Assembly: GCF_002252445.1 (NCBI RefSeq)
Contig: NZ_NNRJ01000051.1
Location: 186,001 to 250,000, forward strand
Length of the DNA: 64,000 nt
Direction of reading: 5' to 3'
Origin: Brucella thiophenivorans
GTDB taxonomy: Bacteria > Pseudomonadota > Alphaproteobacteria > Rhizobiales > Rhizobiaceae
Positions 1 to 9,231 of this stretch are shown here, in pieces. Both the position numbers and the translations under genes were made by a program. Below the pieces are notes generated by a model. The model was not told the origin of the DNA. It saw only the letters and a program-made list of their open reading frames with translations, and did not search any database. The first letter of the stretch is position 1, and every line of letters starts with the position of its first letter.

Positions 1-175
1 GCATGTGACCGGTCTTGGCTGGATCGGCTTTGATGCGGCAAACAATGTATGTCCCAACGATCGCTATGTGCGCATCGCAACTGGCCTCGATTATCGCGAT
101 GCCGCACCAATTTCAGGTGTACGGCTTGGCGGAACCATTGAAAGTCTTGCAGTCAACATTAATGTAGGGCAGTGA
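1..175 (+). CDS. Transglutaminase-like protein, C-terminal end only
   Basis: Only the last 57 codons are in the window; the reading frame begins at base 2 and stops with TGA at 173-175. The segment reads GWIGFDAANNVCPNDRYVRI and then LDYRDAAPISGVRLGG, which matches the C-terminal part of bacterial transglutaminase-like cysteine peptidases (the GW(V/I)GFD.TN..CPDERYVR block and the following DAAPV.G block). In many alphaproteobacteria this gene sits directly upstream of the Anbu proteasome-like peptidase, as here (36 nt gap), together with alpha-E and ATP-grasp genes that would lie outside the window. The catalytic Cys and His are not visible. Confidence 0.8.
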   Translation, partial: HVTGLGWIGFDAANNVCPNDRYVRIATGLDYRDAAPISGVRLGGTIESLAVNINVGQ

Positions 176-211
176 TTGATCTAGTTTGTAATCGCCTACC
201 GGAAATTGTCC

Positions 212-946
212 ATGACCTATTGCGTTGGAATGAAGATTGATCGTGGCCTTGTATTCATGTCCGATACCAGGACAAATGCTGGTTTGGACAATATCTCGAC
301 TTTTACCAAAATGCGAAGCTGGACTATCCCCGGGGAGCGCGTAATCGTACTTTTGTCGGCAGGTAATCTGGCGACAACACAAGCCGTTGCAAGTTTGCTT
401 GAAGAGCGCATGAAGGCACCTGAAGACAGGCATCCATCAATTTATGATACTCCATCAATGTTTCAGGTGGCTCGTCTTATCGGTGATACTGTCAAAGAAG
501 TGATTACAAACTCGGCCACTGGAGGTCAGAGTGCCGACGCTTTCGGAGCATCATTCATTCTCGGCGGACAGATTAAAGGCGGTCAGCCGCGTCTTTTCTA
601 TATCTATCCTGAAGGCAATTTCATCGAAAGCTCGGTCGACACGCCGTTTTTCCAGATTGGTGAGAACAAATATGGCAAACCAATTCTGGTTCGCGCCTAT
701 CACGAAGCGATGAGCTTTGAGGAGGCAGTGAAACTGCTGCTGGTTTCATTTGACTCAACGCTCAAAGCCAATCTGTCCGTAGGATTGCCGCTGGATATGC
801 AAATTTATGAAACAGATAGCTTAGCGTTGGGTGAACACCGGCGCTTTGAAGCGACGGATCCGTATTATTTGACAGTTTCAGAAAGTTGGTCTGAAGCATT
901 GAAGGCCGCTCTGGAGCAGCTCCCGCCGTTCAGTTTTGATAAATAA
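212..946 (+). CDS. Anbu-type proteasome-like peptidase (ancestral beta subunit)
   Basis: A 244-aa Ntn-hydrolase of the 20S proteasome/HslV family. The N-terminus MTYCVGMKIDRGLVFMSDTR is characteristic of Anbu: after Met removal Thr2 would be the catalytic nucleophile, with Asp and Lys further in. For that reason the ATG at 212 is chosen over the in-frame TTG at 206, which would bury the threonine. Known Anbu genes lie in an operon with transglutaminase, alpha-E and circularly permuted ATP-grasp genes, and a transglutaminase tail precedes this one. The operon is thought to make or process a peptide-like compound, but the function is unsettled. A bidirectional terminator follows at once. Confidence 0.88.
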   Translation: MTYCVGMKIDRGLVFMSDTRTNAGLDNISTFTKMRSWTIPGERVIVLLSAGNLATTQAVASLLEERMKAPEDRHPSIYDTPSMFQVARLIGDTVKEVITNSATGGQSADAFGASFILGGQIKGGQPRLFYIYPEGNFIESSVDTPFFQIGENKYGKPILVRAYHEAMSFEEAVKLLLVSFDSTLKANLSVGLPLDMQIYETDSLALGEHRRFEATDPYYLTVSESWSEALKAALEQLPPFSFDK

Positions 947-950
947 AAAA

Positions 951-974
951 CGGCTGGAAATTCCAGCCGTTTTT
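951..974. terminator. Bidirectional intrinsic terminator, Anbu / nitroreductase
   Basis: CGGCTGGAA at 951-959 pairs with TTCCAGCCG at 961-969 and is flanked by an A-run on the left and a T-run on the right, so it can end transcription from both converging genes. Confidence 0.85.
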
Positions 975-985
975 CATTGACTTGG

Positions 986-1585
986 TTATCCGAAGACTTT
1001 GAAGCGTTCGGCATCGTCCATGAATGCCTTATCGCCAAAGCCCTGTTCGTTGGAGCCGAATGGCATCTGTGCGCGCAGCTTCCACGACGAAGGAACGCCA
1101 AAAACCTTGGCAACTTCTGCATCGATCAGCGGGTTATAATGCTGGAGACTTGCACCGATGTTTTCATTGGCAAGTGCAGACCAGACCGAAAGCTGAGCCA
1201 TGCCGCCAGCCTGTTCCGACCAGACAGGGAAATTATCTGCGTAGAGCGCAAAGTTTTCCTGAAGGCCCTTAACAACGTTCTGATCTTCAAAGAACAGAAC
1301 AGTGCCGGCACCTGCGGCAAAGCTGTTAATCTTGGCTTCTGTATCGGAAAATGCCTCGGCAGGAACGATCTTGCGAAGTTCTTCTTTAACGAGGTTCCAG
1401 AGCTTATCGCTTTCAGCACCGAAAAGGATGACTGCACGTGAACTCTGCGAATTGAAAGAAGATGGCGAATGCTTGATTGCTTCGCGGATCAGTTCGGCGG
1501 TTGCATCCTGGGAGATTGGGAGGTTCTTGCCAAGTGCATATTGTGTACGACGCTTCTTAAGAGCGGCGATATAGCTGTTGTTCAT
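986..1585 (-). CDS. Nitroreductase family protein
   Basis: A 199-aa FMN-dependent nitroreductase-fold protein. It shows the N-terminal RRTQYALG block, SSFNSQSSRAVILFG in the FMN-binding region, and the SALANENIGASLQHYNPLID stretch typical of the Frm2/YdgI-like subgroup, which reduce nitro or quinone compounds with NAD(P)H. The ATG at 1585 is chosen because AGGA lies 8 nt upstream; an ATG six bases earlier (1591) is too close to that site. The gene is monocistronic, convergent with Anbu. Its upstream region carries two inverted repeats. The substrate is unknown. Confidence 0.83.
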   Translation of the reverse strand: MNNSYIAALKKRRTQYALGKNLPISQDATAELIREAIKHSPSSFNSQSSRAVILFGAESDKLWNLVKEELRKIVPAEAFSDTEAKINSFAAGAGTVLFFEDQNVVKGLQENFALYADNFPVWSEQAGGMAQLSVWSALANENIGASLQHYNPLIDAEVAKVFGVPSSWKLRAQMPFGSNEQGFGDKAFMDDAERFKVFG

Positions 1586-1892
1586 CGTCATTATCCTGTT
1601 TTTGCAGCGATTCTGCGCTGCAAACTTAATGCAGCGATTGGGAGAACTCATCCAAGATATTGTGATTTTCGAACAAGAAGCCAGTCCGTGTTTTCGAAAC
1701 ACACTGTCAACAGATGAAACATTTCCCGCACCACTGTTTCATCTTCGTGTGCTAAACATCGTGAAAACTACAGTTTTTCCCTTTTGTTTCCATAAGAATC
1801 TGACAAAATTTATAGGAATTTGAGCCCCTGAGAAAATGCAGAACCCGACCGCGAAGTTTGCGAACGACAATAGGCGATGAGGTAACAAAAGT
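1586..1892. other. Divergent intergenic region with two inverted repeats
   Basis: There is no gene between the nitroreductase start and the FAD protein start. Two inverted repeats are visible: GTGTTT/AAACAC at 1688-1702 (3-nt centre) and GATGAAACA/TGTTTCATC at 1713-1743 (13-nt centre). They could be operators for either divergent gene. No confident promoter was picked. Confidence 0.5.
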
Positions 1893-3230
1893 TTGAAGTC
1901 ATTTATTATCATAGGTGGCGGTGCGAGTGGTGTTCTCATAGCCGCGCAATTGCTTAAAAGATCGTCGGAAACCACAGTCCGCATATTTGAACGCTCAGGG
2001 AATATCGGGGCAGGCATTGCCTACTCGACGCTCAACCCCAACCACCTTCTCAATGTCCGCGCCAGCAATATGAGCGCTTTTCCCGATGACCCTAACCATT
2101 TTTTAAACTGGCTTCAGACCAACTCCGAAGCTGGAAAGATCGGTGGTTGGCAGCCTCAATCCTTTGCGCCGCGTTGTCTCTATCGGCTTTACCTCAATGA
2201 TTTGCTTAAACCCTACCTGGCGAGTGAAAGCCCGCGTCTTTTTATCGAATCTGCAGACGTTATAAGCGTTGCCTTTGAAGGTTTGCGGCCAAAAGTAACC
2301 AGCTCTACGGCACAAGACTTCGTTGCCGATGCCATTATCGTTGCAACGGGCAACGAGGCAGCAATCTCGACGTCAGCAGATTTTGTGGCGGAATATTGGT
2401 CCAGTAACGGCTATTTCGAAATCCCGTGCGAGCATTCCGTAGCAATATTAGGTACCGGCCTATCTATGGTGGACAGTGTCATTTCGCTGCTGGATAGAGG
2501 TCATAAGGGTAGAATTCATGCGATTTCACGCCGCGGTCTGCTCCCTGCACGGCATGAACCTTCAGATCCGTTGACAATAGAAGCAGATCAACTGCCGATT
2601 GCGGATGGATTGCCTGTGCTTCTGCGTATAGTTCGAAAACTGATCGATCAGCAGGAGAGTGCAGGCAAAAGCTGGCGCAGCGTGATTGATGGATTGCGCC
2701 CTCACACAAAAGCGATCTGGAGTGGATTGCCGTTGAGACAGCGTGAGAGCTTTTTGCGTCACCTGCGGCCATGGTGGGATGTGCATCGCCATCGTATGGC
2801 ACCGGCAATCTATGATCGTATCAAGGCCACTGAGAAATCAGGGCAACTTACGATCACCGCCGGGCATTTAACTTCGGTGAAGAGCAAAGGCGAACAAATC
2901 GTAATTCGCTACCGCAACAGGCGCGGCGAGGGACTTCATGAGTTGGACGTGCAATCAATCATTGATTGTCGTGGCGGTAGCTCCCGTTTCTCAACAACGC
3001 GGAATCCGGCACTTATTGATCTTATGGAAATTGGTTTGGCAAAGCCGGATGCGCTTGACCTCGGTCTGGATGTGACACCTGATTTGCAAGTGTTGAATGC
3101 GCGCGGCGAACCTTCCGGATCAATCTTCGCTATAGGTCCGGTTACGAAGGGAATCTTCTGGGAAGTTACCGCAGTGCCCGATATTCGGGTTCAAACCGAA
3201 AAACTCGCAAAAATTCTTTTAGATGATTAG
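1893..3230 (+). CDS. FAD/NAD(P)-binding protein, putative oxidoreductase
   Basis: A 445-aa protein beginning FIIIGGGASGVLIAAQLL, a Rossmann dinucleotide-binding motif, followed by NIGAGIAYSTLNPNHLLNVR, which is typical of the FAD-NAD(P)-binding family (NAD_binding_9). A second glycine-rich site (SVAILGTGLSMVDSVISLL) lies near residue 185, and a C-terminal DCRGGSS segment near residue 355. Start is TTG with GAGGT at 1879-1883, nine bases upstream; no ATG fits. It is a stand-alone gene after a long leader and no partner protein is adjacent. It is probably a flavin oxidoreductase of unknown substrate. Confidence 0.8.
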   Translation: MKSFIIIGGGASGVLIAAQLLKRSSETTVRIFERSGNIGAGIAYSTLNPNHLLNVRASNMSAFPDDPNHFLNWLQTNSEAGKIGGWQPQSFAPRCLYRLYLNDLLKPYLASESPRLFIESADVISVAFEGLRPKVTSSTAQDFVADAIIVATGNEAAISTSADFVAEYWSSNGYFEIPCEHSVAILGTGLSMVDSVISLLDRGHKGRIHAISRRGLLPARHEPSDPLTIEADQLPIADGLPVLLRIVRKLIDQQESAGKSWRSVIDGLRPHTKAIWSGLPLRQRESFLRHLRPWWDVHRHRMAPAIYDRIKATEKSGQLTITAGHLTSVKSKGEQIVIRYRNRRGEGLHELDVQSIIDCRGGSSRFSTTRNPALIDLMEIGLAKPDALDLGLDVTPDLQVLNARGEPSGSIFAIGPVTKGIFWEVTAVPDIRVQTEKLAKILLDD

Positions 3231-3556
3231 GATTCGCTTTTTTAATTAATTTGCGCCGTTGGTATTATTTGTCATTCAGCTGCAAGAATTACGCGTCAAT
3301 ATGTCCGATAAAAAGTTGTTGAGTCGAAAACCGGCGCGAACAAGGCGGGTTTGTCGGGCATTCGCGGAATAAAATGATTCAAAATTACGCGATAAGTCCT
3401 TGAAAGCTATTGCCATAATAAGCGCTAGCCGGTCATAATAAAGACATCGGAATATTTGATTCCTCTCGACAACTCACCGGAGCGTTCCTGTTGCTTTTCT
3501 CATGAGCAGTGCCTGCTTCGGATCAACCTTGATTGCGGAATGGAGGCCAGTGGCGC
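3231..3556. other. Leader region of the Mrp operon
   Basis: No gene is seen in these 326 bp. The region probably holds the promoter and a 5' untranslated leader of about 110 nt for the antiporter operon. No known riboswitch fold was recognised. Confidence 0.5.
3410..3439 (+). promoter_or_regulatory. Candidate sigma70-type promoter of the Mrp operon
   Basis: TTGCCA at 3410-3415 and CATAAT at 3434-3439 are separated by 18 bp. The octamer CATAATAA occurs twice here, 22 bp apart. Prediction from sequence only. Confidence 0.35.
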
Positions 3557-6472
3557 ATGACGATGGACGGCAGGATGCTCTTTTTGCTGGTCCTTCTTCC
3601 ATTTCTTGGCAGCGCTATAACAGGTCTGTTTCGGGGTGTTGATCGCAGTGGATCTGCATGGTTCACGGCTGCAATCGCGCTTGTTGCATTCGTCATTACA
3701 GCTAGCCTCTATCCTATCGTGGCAAATGGTGGCGTTGTCCGCGGGTCGATTGACTGGCTGCCGAATTACGGTCTCAATGTAACATTCCGCATGGATGGTT
3801 TCGCATGGCTTTTTGCCATGCTGATCACCGGAATTGGACTTCTGGTCGTCATTTACGCGCGCTATTATATGTCGCCGGACGATCCGGTCCCGCGTTTTTT
3901 CTCGTTCCTGCTATCCTTCATGGGGTCGATGCTGGGTGTCGTACTATCAGGCAATATCGTGCTGCTCGCGGTATTCTGGGAACTGACCAGCATTTTCTCC
4001 TTCCTGCTCATCGGCTACTGGTATCATAATGCCAGTGCGCGTGATGGTGCACGTATGGCCTTGACTGTTACGGGTATTGGCGGTTTCTGCTTGCTGGCGG
4101 GCGTTCTGCTGCTTGGCCACATCGTCGGCAGTTATGATCTCGATAAGGTACTCGAAGCGGGCAACGTCGTTCGTACCCATCCGCTTTATACGGTGACGCT
4201 TGTCCTCATTCTGATGGCCGCATTCACCAAGTCAGCGCAGTTTCCGTTTCATTTCTGGTTGCCCAATGCGATGGCGGCGCCCACGCCCGTTTCGGCATAC
4301 CTGCATTCGGCGACAATGGTCAAAGCAGGTGTATTCCTGCTAGCGCGTCTTTGGCCGGTCTTTGCGGGCACTGAGGAATGGTTCTGGATTCTTGGCCTTG
4401 CAGGGCTGACGACTCTGCTGATTGGCAGTTTCTTTGCGGTGTTTCAGCAAGACCTTAAAGGTTTGCTCGCCTATTCCACGATCAGCAATCTCGGGCTCGT
4501 CACAGCGCTGTTGAGCCTTGGAAGTCCGCTTGCGGCGGTTGCAGCCATTTTCCACATGGTTAATCATGCGATTTTCAAAGCATCGTTGTTTATGGCAGCG
4601 GGCATTATCGACCATGAAACCGGCACGCGCGACATGCGTAAGCTGAGCGGGCTGGCGCGTGCAATGCCCTATACGGCAACACTTGCCATGGTTGCGAGCG
4701 CTTCTATGGCTGGTGTGCCGCTGCTCAATGGATTCTTGTCCAAAGAAATGTTCTTTGCCGAAGCTGTTGAAACGCATATGGCATCGGCGCTAGATACCGT
4801 TACGCCTTATATTGCAACGCTTGCGGGTATATTCACGGTCGCTTATTCTGTGCGCTTTATCTATTCGACCTTCTTTGGCCCACCGCCACACGACCTACCA
4901 AAAGCGCCGCACGAACCGCCGCATTGGATGCGTCGTCCAATTGAGCTGCTGGTTCTGCTTTGCCTGCTGATCGGCATCATTCCGAATATCGCTATCGGTT
5001 CTTTCCTGCATGCCGCAGTGGTCTCAGTGTTAGGTGATGCGACACCGCAATATAGTCTCTCGGTCTGGCACGGGTTTAATTTGCCGCTGATGATGAGTAT
5101 CGTTGCAATGATTGGTGGTGTCATTCTCTTCTGGGCGCTCAAGAATTATCTGGCGACGAGTGAAGACGGGCCACCCTTCTTCCGTCATCTGCAAGGTCAG
5201 CGTATTTTCGAGCGTGTGCTTGTCACAGTATCTTGGAACTGGGCGCGTAAGGCTGAAAATCTATTAAGCACGCGCAGGCTTCAGCCCCAGCTTCGTCTTG
5301 TCGTTGTGTTTGCTATTGTCGCAGCAGCTTGGCCACTCTTTGAAGACGGTATTCATGCCGGAATGCTGGGCGTGCAGCCTGTCGATCCGATCTTTGCCGG
5401 TCTTTGGATTTTGGGTGGTGCCTGCGCGATTGGCGCTGCGTATCAGGCAAAATACCATCGTCTTGCGGCTTTGATATTGCTCGGAGGCGCGGGGCTTATT
5501 ACCTGCATCACCTTTGTCTGGCTTTCAGCTCCCGATCTTGCGGTAACACAGTTGCTCGTGGAGATCGTGACGACTGTTCTGCTGTTGCTCGGCCTGCGCT
5601 GGCTACCCAAGCGCTGGGAAGATCCAGATCCAATTCCTGTAAAATTTGGACCGAGAATTCGCCGCTATCGCGATTTCGCCCTCGCGATCGGTGCTGGCGT
5701 TGGTGTGTTCATCATCTCTTACGCTATGATGACGCGTCCATCACCCGAAAGCATCGGCGATTACTTCCTGCAAAATGCCTATTCGGGCGGCGGCGGTAAA
5801 AATGTCGTAAATGTCACTCTGGTCGATTTTCGAGCATTCGATACGTTTGGTGAAATTGCCGTTCTCGGAATTGTGGGCCTTGTCGTCTTTGCGTTGCTGC
5901 GTCGTTTCCGTCCAGCATCTGACAGTACCGGATCAACGGCCCAGCAAAAGATTCAGGACGCCTATGATGAGGCGATGGAAGATCGCGAAAAGGGTGAAAC
6001 CCTGAACGATTATCTGGCTGTTCCATCTGTGGTGATGAAGTGGTTGTTCCCCGTTATTATAGTGCTCGCAATTCATCTGATTCTACGTGGCCATGATCTG
6101 CCGGGTGGTGGTTTTGCGGCCGGTATCACTTTAGCGATTGCGTTCATTCTGCAATATCTAGCGGCTGGTACGCGTTGGGTTGAAGATCATCTGCGTATCT
6201 TGCCGGTACGCTGGATTGGCTTTGGTCTATTGATCGCAGCAGCAACAGGTGCGGGTGCATGGATATTTGGTTATCCGTTCCTGACCTCCTATTTCCAATA
6301 TGCAGACATTCCTCATGTAGGAAAAATGCCTGTCGCAAGTGCGCTTCTGTTTGATATTGGCGTATTTGCTCTGGTGGTGGGTGCCACGGTTTTGATGTTG
6401 ATTGCTCTGGGGCATCAGTCCATCCGTAAACATCGCGTCGAAAAACTTGCCGCTGCGAAGGAGGAGAACTGA
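3557..6472 (+). CDS. mrpA: Monovalent cation/H+ antiporter subunit A (MrpA fused to MrpB domain)
   Basis: A 971-aa polytopic membrane protein, the largest subunit of the Mrp/Pha Na+(K+)/H+ antiporter, related to NuoL. The N-terminal two thirds is the proton-translocating NuoL-like region (ELTSIFSFLLIGYWYHNAS, then ATMVKAGVFLLARLWPVFAG). The C-terminal part (from about residue 815, MKWLFPVIIVLAIHLILRGH, then DLPGGGFAAGITLAIAFIL) is an MnhB domain, so A and B are fused as in rhizobial PhaA. This explains the absence of a separate mrpB. Start ATG has GGAGG at 3542-3546. The stop overlaps the mrpC start by one base. Confidence 0.95.
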   Translation: MTMDGRMLFLLVLLPFLGSAITGLFRGVDRSGSAWFTAAIALVAFVITASLYPIVANGGVVRGSIDWLPNYGLNVTFRMDGFAWLFAMLITGIGLLVVIYARYYMSPDDPVPRFFSFLLSFMGSMLGVVLSGNIVLLAVFWELTSIFSFLLIGYWYHNASARDGARMALTVTGIGGFCLLAGVLLLGHIVGSYDLDKVLEAGNVVRTHPLYTVTLVLILMAAFTKSAQFPFHFWLPNAMAAPTPVSAYLHSATMVKAGVFLLARLWPVFAGTEEWFWILGLAGLTTLLIGSFFAVFQQDLKGLLAYSTISNLGLVTALLSLGSPLAAVAAIFHMVNHAIFKASLFMAAGIIDHETGTRDMRKLSGLARAMPYTATLAMVASASMAGVPLLNGFLSKEMFFAEAVETHMASALDTVTPYIATLAGIFTVAYSVRFIYSTFFGPPPHDLPKAPHEPPHWMRRPIELLVLLCLLIGIIPNIAIGSFLHAAVVSVLGDATPQYSLSVWHGFNLPLMMSIVAMIGGVILFWALKNYLATSEDGPPFFRHLQGQRIFERVLVTVSWNWARKAENLLSTRRLQPQLRLVVVFAIVAAAWPLFEDGIHAGMLGVQPVDPIFAGLWILGGACAIGAAYQAKYHRLAALILLGGAGLITCITFVWLSAPDLAVTQLLVEIVTTVLLLLGLRWLPKRWEDPDPIPVKFGPRIRRYRDFALAIGAGVGVFIISYAMMTRPSPESIGDYFLQNAYSGGGGKNVVNVTLVDFRAFDTFGEIAVLGIVGLVVFALLRRFRPASDSTGSTAQQKIQDAYDEAMEDREKGETLNDYLAVPSVVMKWLFPVIIVLAIHLILRGHDLPGGGFAAGITLAIAFILQYLAAGTRWVEDHLRILPVRWIGFGLLIAAATGAGAWIFGYPFLTSYFQYADIPHVGKMPVASALLFDIGVFALVVGATVLMLIALGHQSIRKHRVEKLAAAKEEN

Positions 6473-6810
6473 TGGAACTCGTTCTCGCTATAGCAATCGG
6501 TGTTTTGATGTCATCGGGTGTGTGGCTCATCCTGCGTCCACGCACATTTCAGGTCGCCATTGGTCTGGCGCTCGTCTCTTATGCGGTCAATCTGTTCATC
6601 TTCTCGATGGGCCGTTTGCGCACCAATGCGCCGCCTGTGCTTGATTCAGGCATCAATGTGCAGGCCGCGCAATATACCGACCCTGTACCACAGGCACTTG
6701 TATTAACTGCGATCGTTATCGGCTTTGCAATGACTGCGCTTTTCCTTGTCGTGTTGCTCGTATCACGGGGTATGACCCGCACCGACCACGTTGACGGCAA
6801 GGAGAAATGA
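6472..6810 (+). CDS. mrpC: Monovalent cation/H+ antiporter subunit C
   Basis: A 112-aa, three-helix membrane subunit related to NuoK. The core GVWLILRPRTFQVAIGLALV followed by VNLFIFSMG and TDPVPQALVLTAIVIGFAMT is diagnostic. Its ATG shares a base with the mrpA stop (preceded by GGAGAA), and its end overlaps mrpD by four bases, which implies translational coupling within the Mrp operon. Confidence 0.95.
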   Translation: MELVLAIAIGVLMSSGVWLILRPRTFQVAIGLALVSYAVNLFIFSMGRLRTNAPPVLDSGINVQAAQYTDPVPQALVLTAIVIGFAMTALFLVVLLVSRGMTRTDHVDGKEK

Positions 6811-8441
6811 TGATGGATTGGAAAACACACCTCCTCGTCGCGCCTATTCTCCTGCCACTTGTCACAGCAGCACTATTGTTGATGTTCGATGAACGCAAGC
6901 GCAAGCTGAAGATGGCGATCAATACGATCTCCATTATCGTGTTAATCTATATTGCGTTTACGCTTTTGGGCGTTGCGAGCGAAAAAGCTCCTGCCGCCGA
7001 TGTCTATCTGATCGGCAACTGGCCAGCACCTTTTGGCATCGTACTGGTTCTGGACAGACTTTCGGCGCTTATGTTGGTTCTGACCAGTGTTCTTGCGCTG
7101 GCCGCATTGAGCTTTGCACTGGCACACTGGCATAAGGCCAGCCCGAATTTCCATACGATTTTCCAGCTTCTGCTGATGGGCCTGAATGGCGCGTTTCTAA
7201 CGGGCGACCTTTTTAACCTGTTCGTCTTCTTCGAAGTCATGCTGGCGGCATCTTACGGTCTGGCGCTGCACGGTTCCGGGCCTGCCCGCGTGAAGGCAGG
7301 TATGCATTATATCGCCGTCAATCTGGTGGCATCGTCGCTGTTTCTTATCGGTGTGAGCCTGATATACGGTGTGACGGGCACGCTTAACATGGCGGATCTT
7401 GCGCAGAAGATTTCGCAGGTTGCAGCTGAAGATCGCATGTTGCTTGAGGCGGGAGCTGCTGTTCTTGCTGTTGCCTTTCTGGTGAAGGCCGGCATGTGGC
7501 CGCTCAATTTCTGGCTTGTTCCCGCTTATACGGCGGCAGCGGCTCCTATCGCTGCTATCTTTGCGATTATGAGTAAGGTCGGCATTTACGTATTGTTACG
7601 TTTATCGCCGCTGATGTTTGGCATTGGTGCTGGTGAATCCTACGGTTTTGGCAATGACTGGCTCTATTATGGCGGCATGGTCACGCTGGCCTTCGGCCTG
7701 ATCGGCGTGGTGGCCTCGCAGGCAATGGGGCGTCTTGCGAGCTACAGTATTCTGGTGTCATCGGGCACGCTGCTTGCAGCTATCGGCAGCGGCAGCATGG
7801 CTATGACGGGTGCTGCACTCTTTTATATGGTGAGTTCGACACTGACGATTGCGGCTTTCTTCCTGCTGATTGAACTCATTGAGCGTGGCCAGGATGCGGC
7901 CGCAAACGTGCTCGCCGTTACTGTGGAAGCCTATGGTGACGATGAGGAAGAAGAAGAGGAGGAGGAAGTCGGCGTCGTTCTGCCTGCAACTCTTGCCATT
8001 CTTGGTACGTGTTTTGCCGTCGTTGCAATCTTGTTGATTGGTTTGCCGCCATTCTCCGGCTTTATCGCCAAGTTCCTCATTCTTGCCGCTATTTTTAATG
8101 GCGAGGGTGCAGCACCAACACTTGCCATGCCGGTCAGCCCTGCAAGCTGGGTATTGATCGCACTTATTCTTCTGTCTGGTCTTTCGGCACTGATTGCTAT
8201 GACGCGTACTGGCATTCGCACATTCTGGGCGTCACTAGAAGGCAATGTTCCGCGTGTTCTGGTCCGCGAAGTGGTGCCGATTGCGGGGCTTCTGGCTGTA
8301 TGTCTGGCGCTGACAATCGCAGCTGGTCCAGCCATGCAATATATGGATGCAACAGCACGTTCGCTGCATAATCCAAAAGATTACATCAATAGTGTGTTGA
8401 AGGCGCCTCGCGTGGGCGGAGAAACGGTGGAGGTAAAATGA
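6807..8441 (+). CDS. mrpD: Monovalent cation/H+ antiporter subunit D
   Basis: A 544-aa NuoM/N-like proton-channel subunit with about 14 membrane segments. Core motifs include LFNLFVFFEVMLAASYGLAL and AFLVKAGMWPLNFWLVPAYT with the conserved Glu and Lys residues of this family. Oddity: a loop at residues 378-387 is Asp-Asp followed by eight consecutive Glu (bases 7938-7967). Three tandem ATGs lie at the start; 6807 is used because it overlaps the mrpC stop. Part of the mrpA-C-D-E-F-G operon. Confidence 0.95.
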   Translation: MMMDWKTHLLVAPILLPLVTAALLLMFDERKRKLKMAINTISIIVLIYIAFTLLGVASEKAPAADVYLIGNWPAPFGIVLVLDRLSALMLVLTSVLALAALSFALAHWHKASPNFHTIFQLLLMGLNGAFLTGDLFNLFVFFEVMLAASYGLALHGSGPARVKAGMHYIAVNLVASSLFLIGVSLIYGVTGTLNMADLAQKISQVAAEDRMLLEAGAAVLAVAFLVKAGMWPLNFWLVPAYTAAAAPIAAIFAIMSKVGIYVLLRLSPLMFGIGAGESYGFGNDWLYYGGMVTLAFGLIGVVASQAMGRLASYSILVSSGTLLAAIGSGSMAMTGAALFYMVSSTLTIAAFFLLIELIERGQDAAANVLAVTVEAYGDDEEEEEEEEVGVVLPATLAILGTCFAVVAILLIGLPPFSGFIAKFLILAAIFNGEGAAPTLAMPVSPASWVLIALILLSGLSALIAMTRTGIRTFWASLEGNVPRVLVREVVPIAGLLAVCLALTIAAGPAMQYMDATARSLHNPKDYINSVLKAPRVGGETVEVK

Positions 8442-8953
8442 AGAAAATACTGCCTTTTCCGCTTCTTTTCGTATCTCTCGTTCTGTTCTGGTTGTTGTTG
8501 AGCGGATTTACACGTGCGCAATTGATATTGGGTATCGTGATCTCGCTTCTTGCCTGTTACGCGATGACGGCTCTGCAGCCGCAGAAGAACCACCTGCGTT
8601 CATTTCCAACGATGGTATGGTTGTTTGGAGCAGTCACCATCGATATTCTGGCATCGAATTTATCAGTTGTTAGATTGATCCTGTCGCCGAAGAAAGCGCA
8701 TCATCCCGGCTTTGTGGTAATACCTTTGGAACTAGAGAACCGGACAGCCTTGGCGGTACTTTCTTGTATCATTACGGCAGCTCCGGGAACGGCATGGGTC
8801 GATTACAACGTCGCGCGTAAAGCGCTGACAATCCATGTTCTCGATCTTGAAGATGCAAAAAGTTGGCGCGCACGGATCAAGCAGCGCTATGAGCAACCGC
8901 TTATTCGGATATTTGGTGCAAGGGATGTGGTGAAAGAGGAGCAATCGGCATGA
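8438..8953 (+). CDS. mrpE: Monovalent cation/H+ antiporter subunit E
   Basis: A 171-aa membrane subunit with two or three N-terminal helices and a C-terminal cytoplasmic domain carrying TPGTAWVDY-like sequence (here APGTAWVDYNVARKALTIHVL), the signature of MnhE/PhaE. The start overlaps the mrpD stop by four bases and the end overlaps mrpF. MrpE is needed for antiporter assembly in other bacteria. Confidence 0.94.
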   Translation: MKKILPFPLLFVSLVLFWLLLSGFTRAQLILGIVISLLACYAMTALQPQKNHLRSFPTMVWLFGAVTIDILASNLSVVRLILSPKKAHHPGFVVIPLELENRTALAVLSCIITAAPGTAWVDYNVARKALTIHVLDLEDAKSWRARIKQRYEQPLIRIFGARDVVKEEQSA

Positions 8954-9231
8954 GCGCAGTTATTCTTTTCTGGTCACTGCTGGCAGCCCAAATCATGCTG
9001 ATCGCCGCGATGGGGTGTGTGATTTATCGCCTGCTCATCGGGCCGCGTGCTCAAGACCGCGTGCTGGCAACAGATGCTCTTTATCTCAATGCGCTTTTAC
9101 TGCTGATCACATTTGGTATGCGCACTGGAAGTGTCATCTATTTTGAAGCAGCGCTTATCATTTCGCTGCTCGGCTTTGTTGCAACCGTCGCACTGGCAAA
9201 ATTCCTGATGCGGGGGGAGGTGATCGAATGA
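8950..9231 (+). CDS. mrpF: Monovalent cation/H+ antiporter subunit F
   Basis: A 93-aa three-helix protein with RLLIGPRAQDRVLATDALYL, the family hallmark (GP...DR..A.D). Overlaps mrpE and mrpG by four bases each. Small integral subunit of the Mrp complex. Confidence 0.94.
   Translation: MSAVILFWSLLAAQIMLIAAMGCVIYRLLIGPRAQDRVLATDALYLNALLLLITFGMRTGSVIYFEAALIISLLGFVATVALAKFLMRGEVIE

Noticed and set aside
3231..3556. Possible ion-sensing riboswitch before the Mrp operon
   Set aside because: No conserved stem pattern of a known class could be drawn; treated as an ordinary leader.
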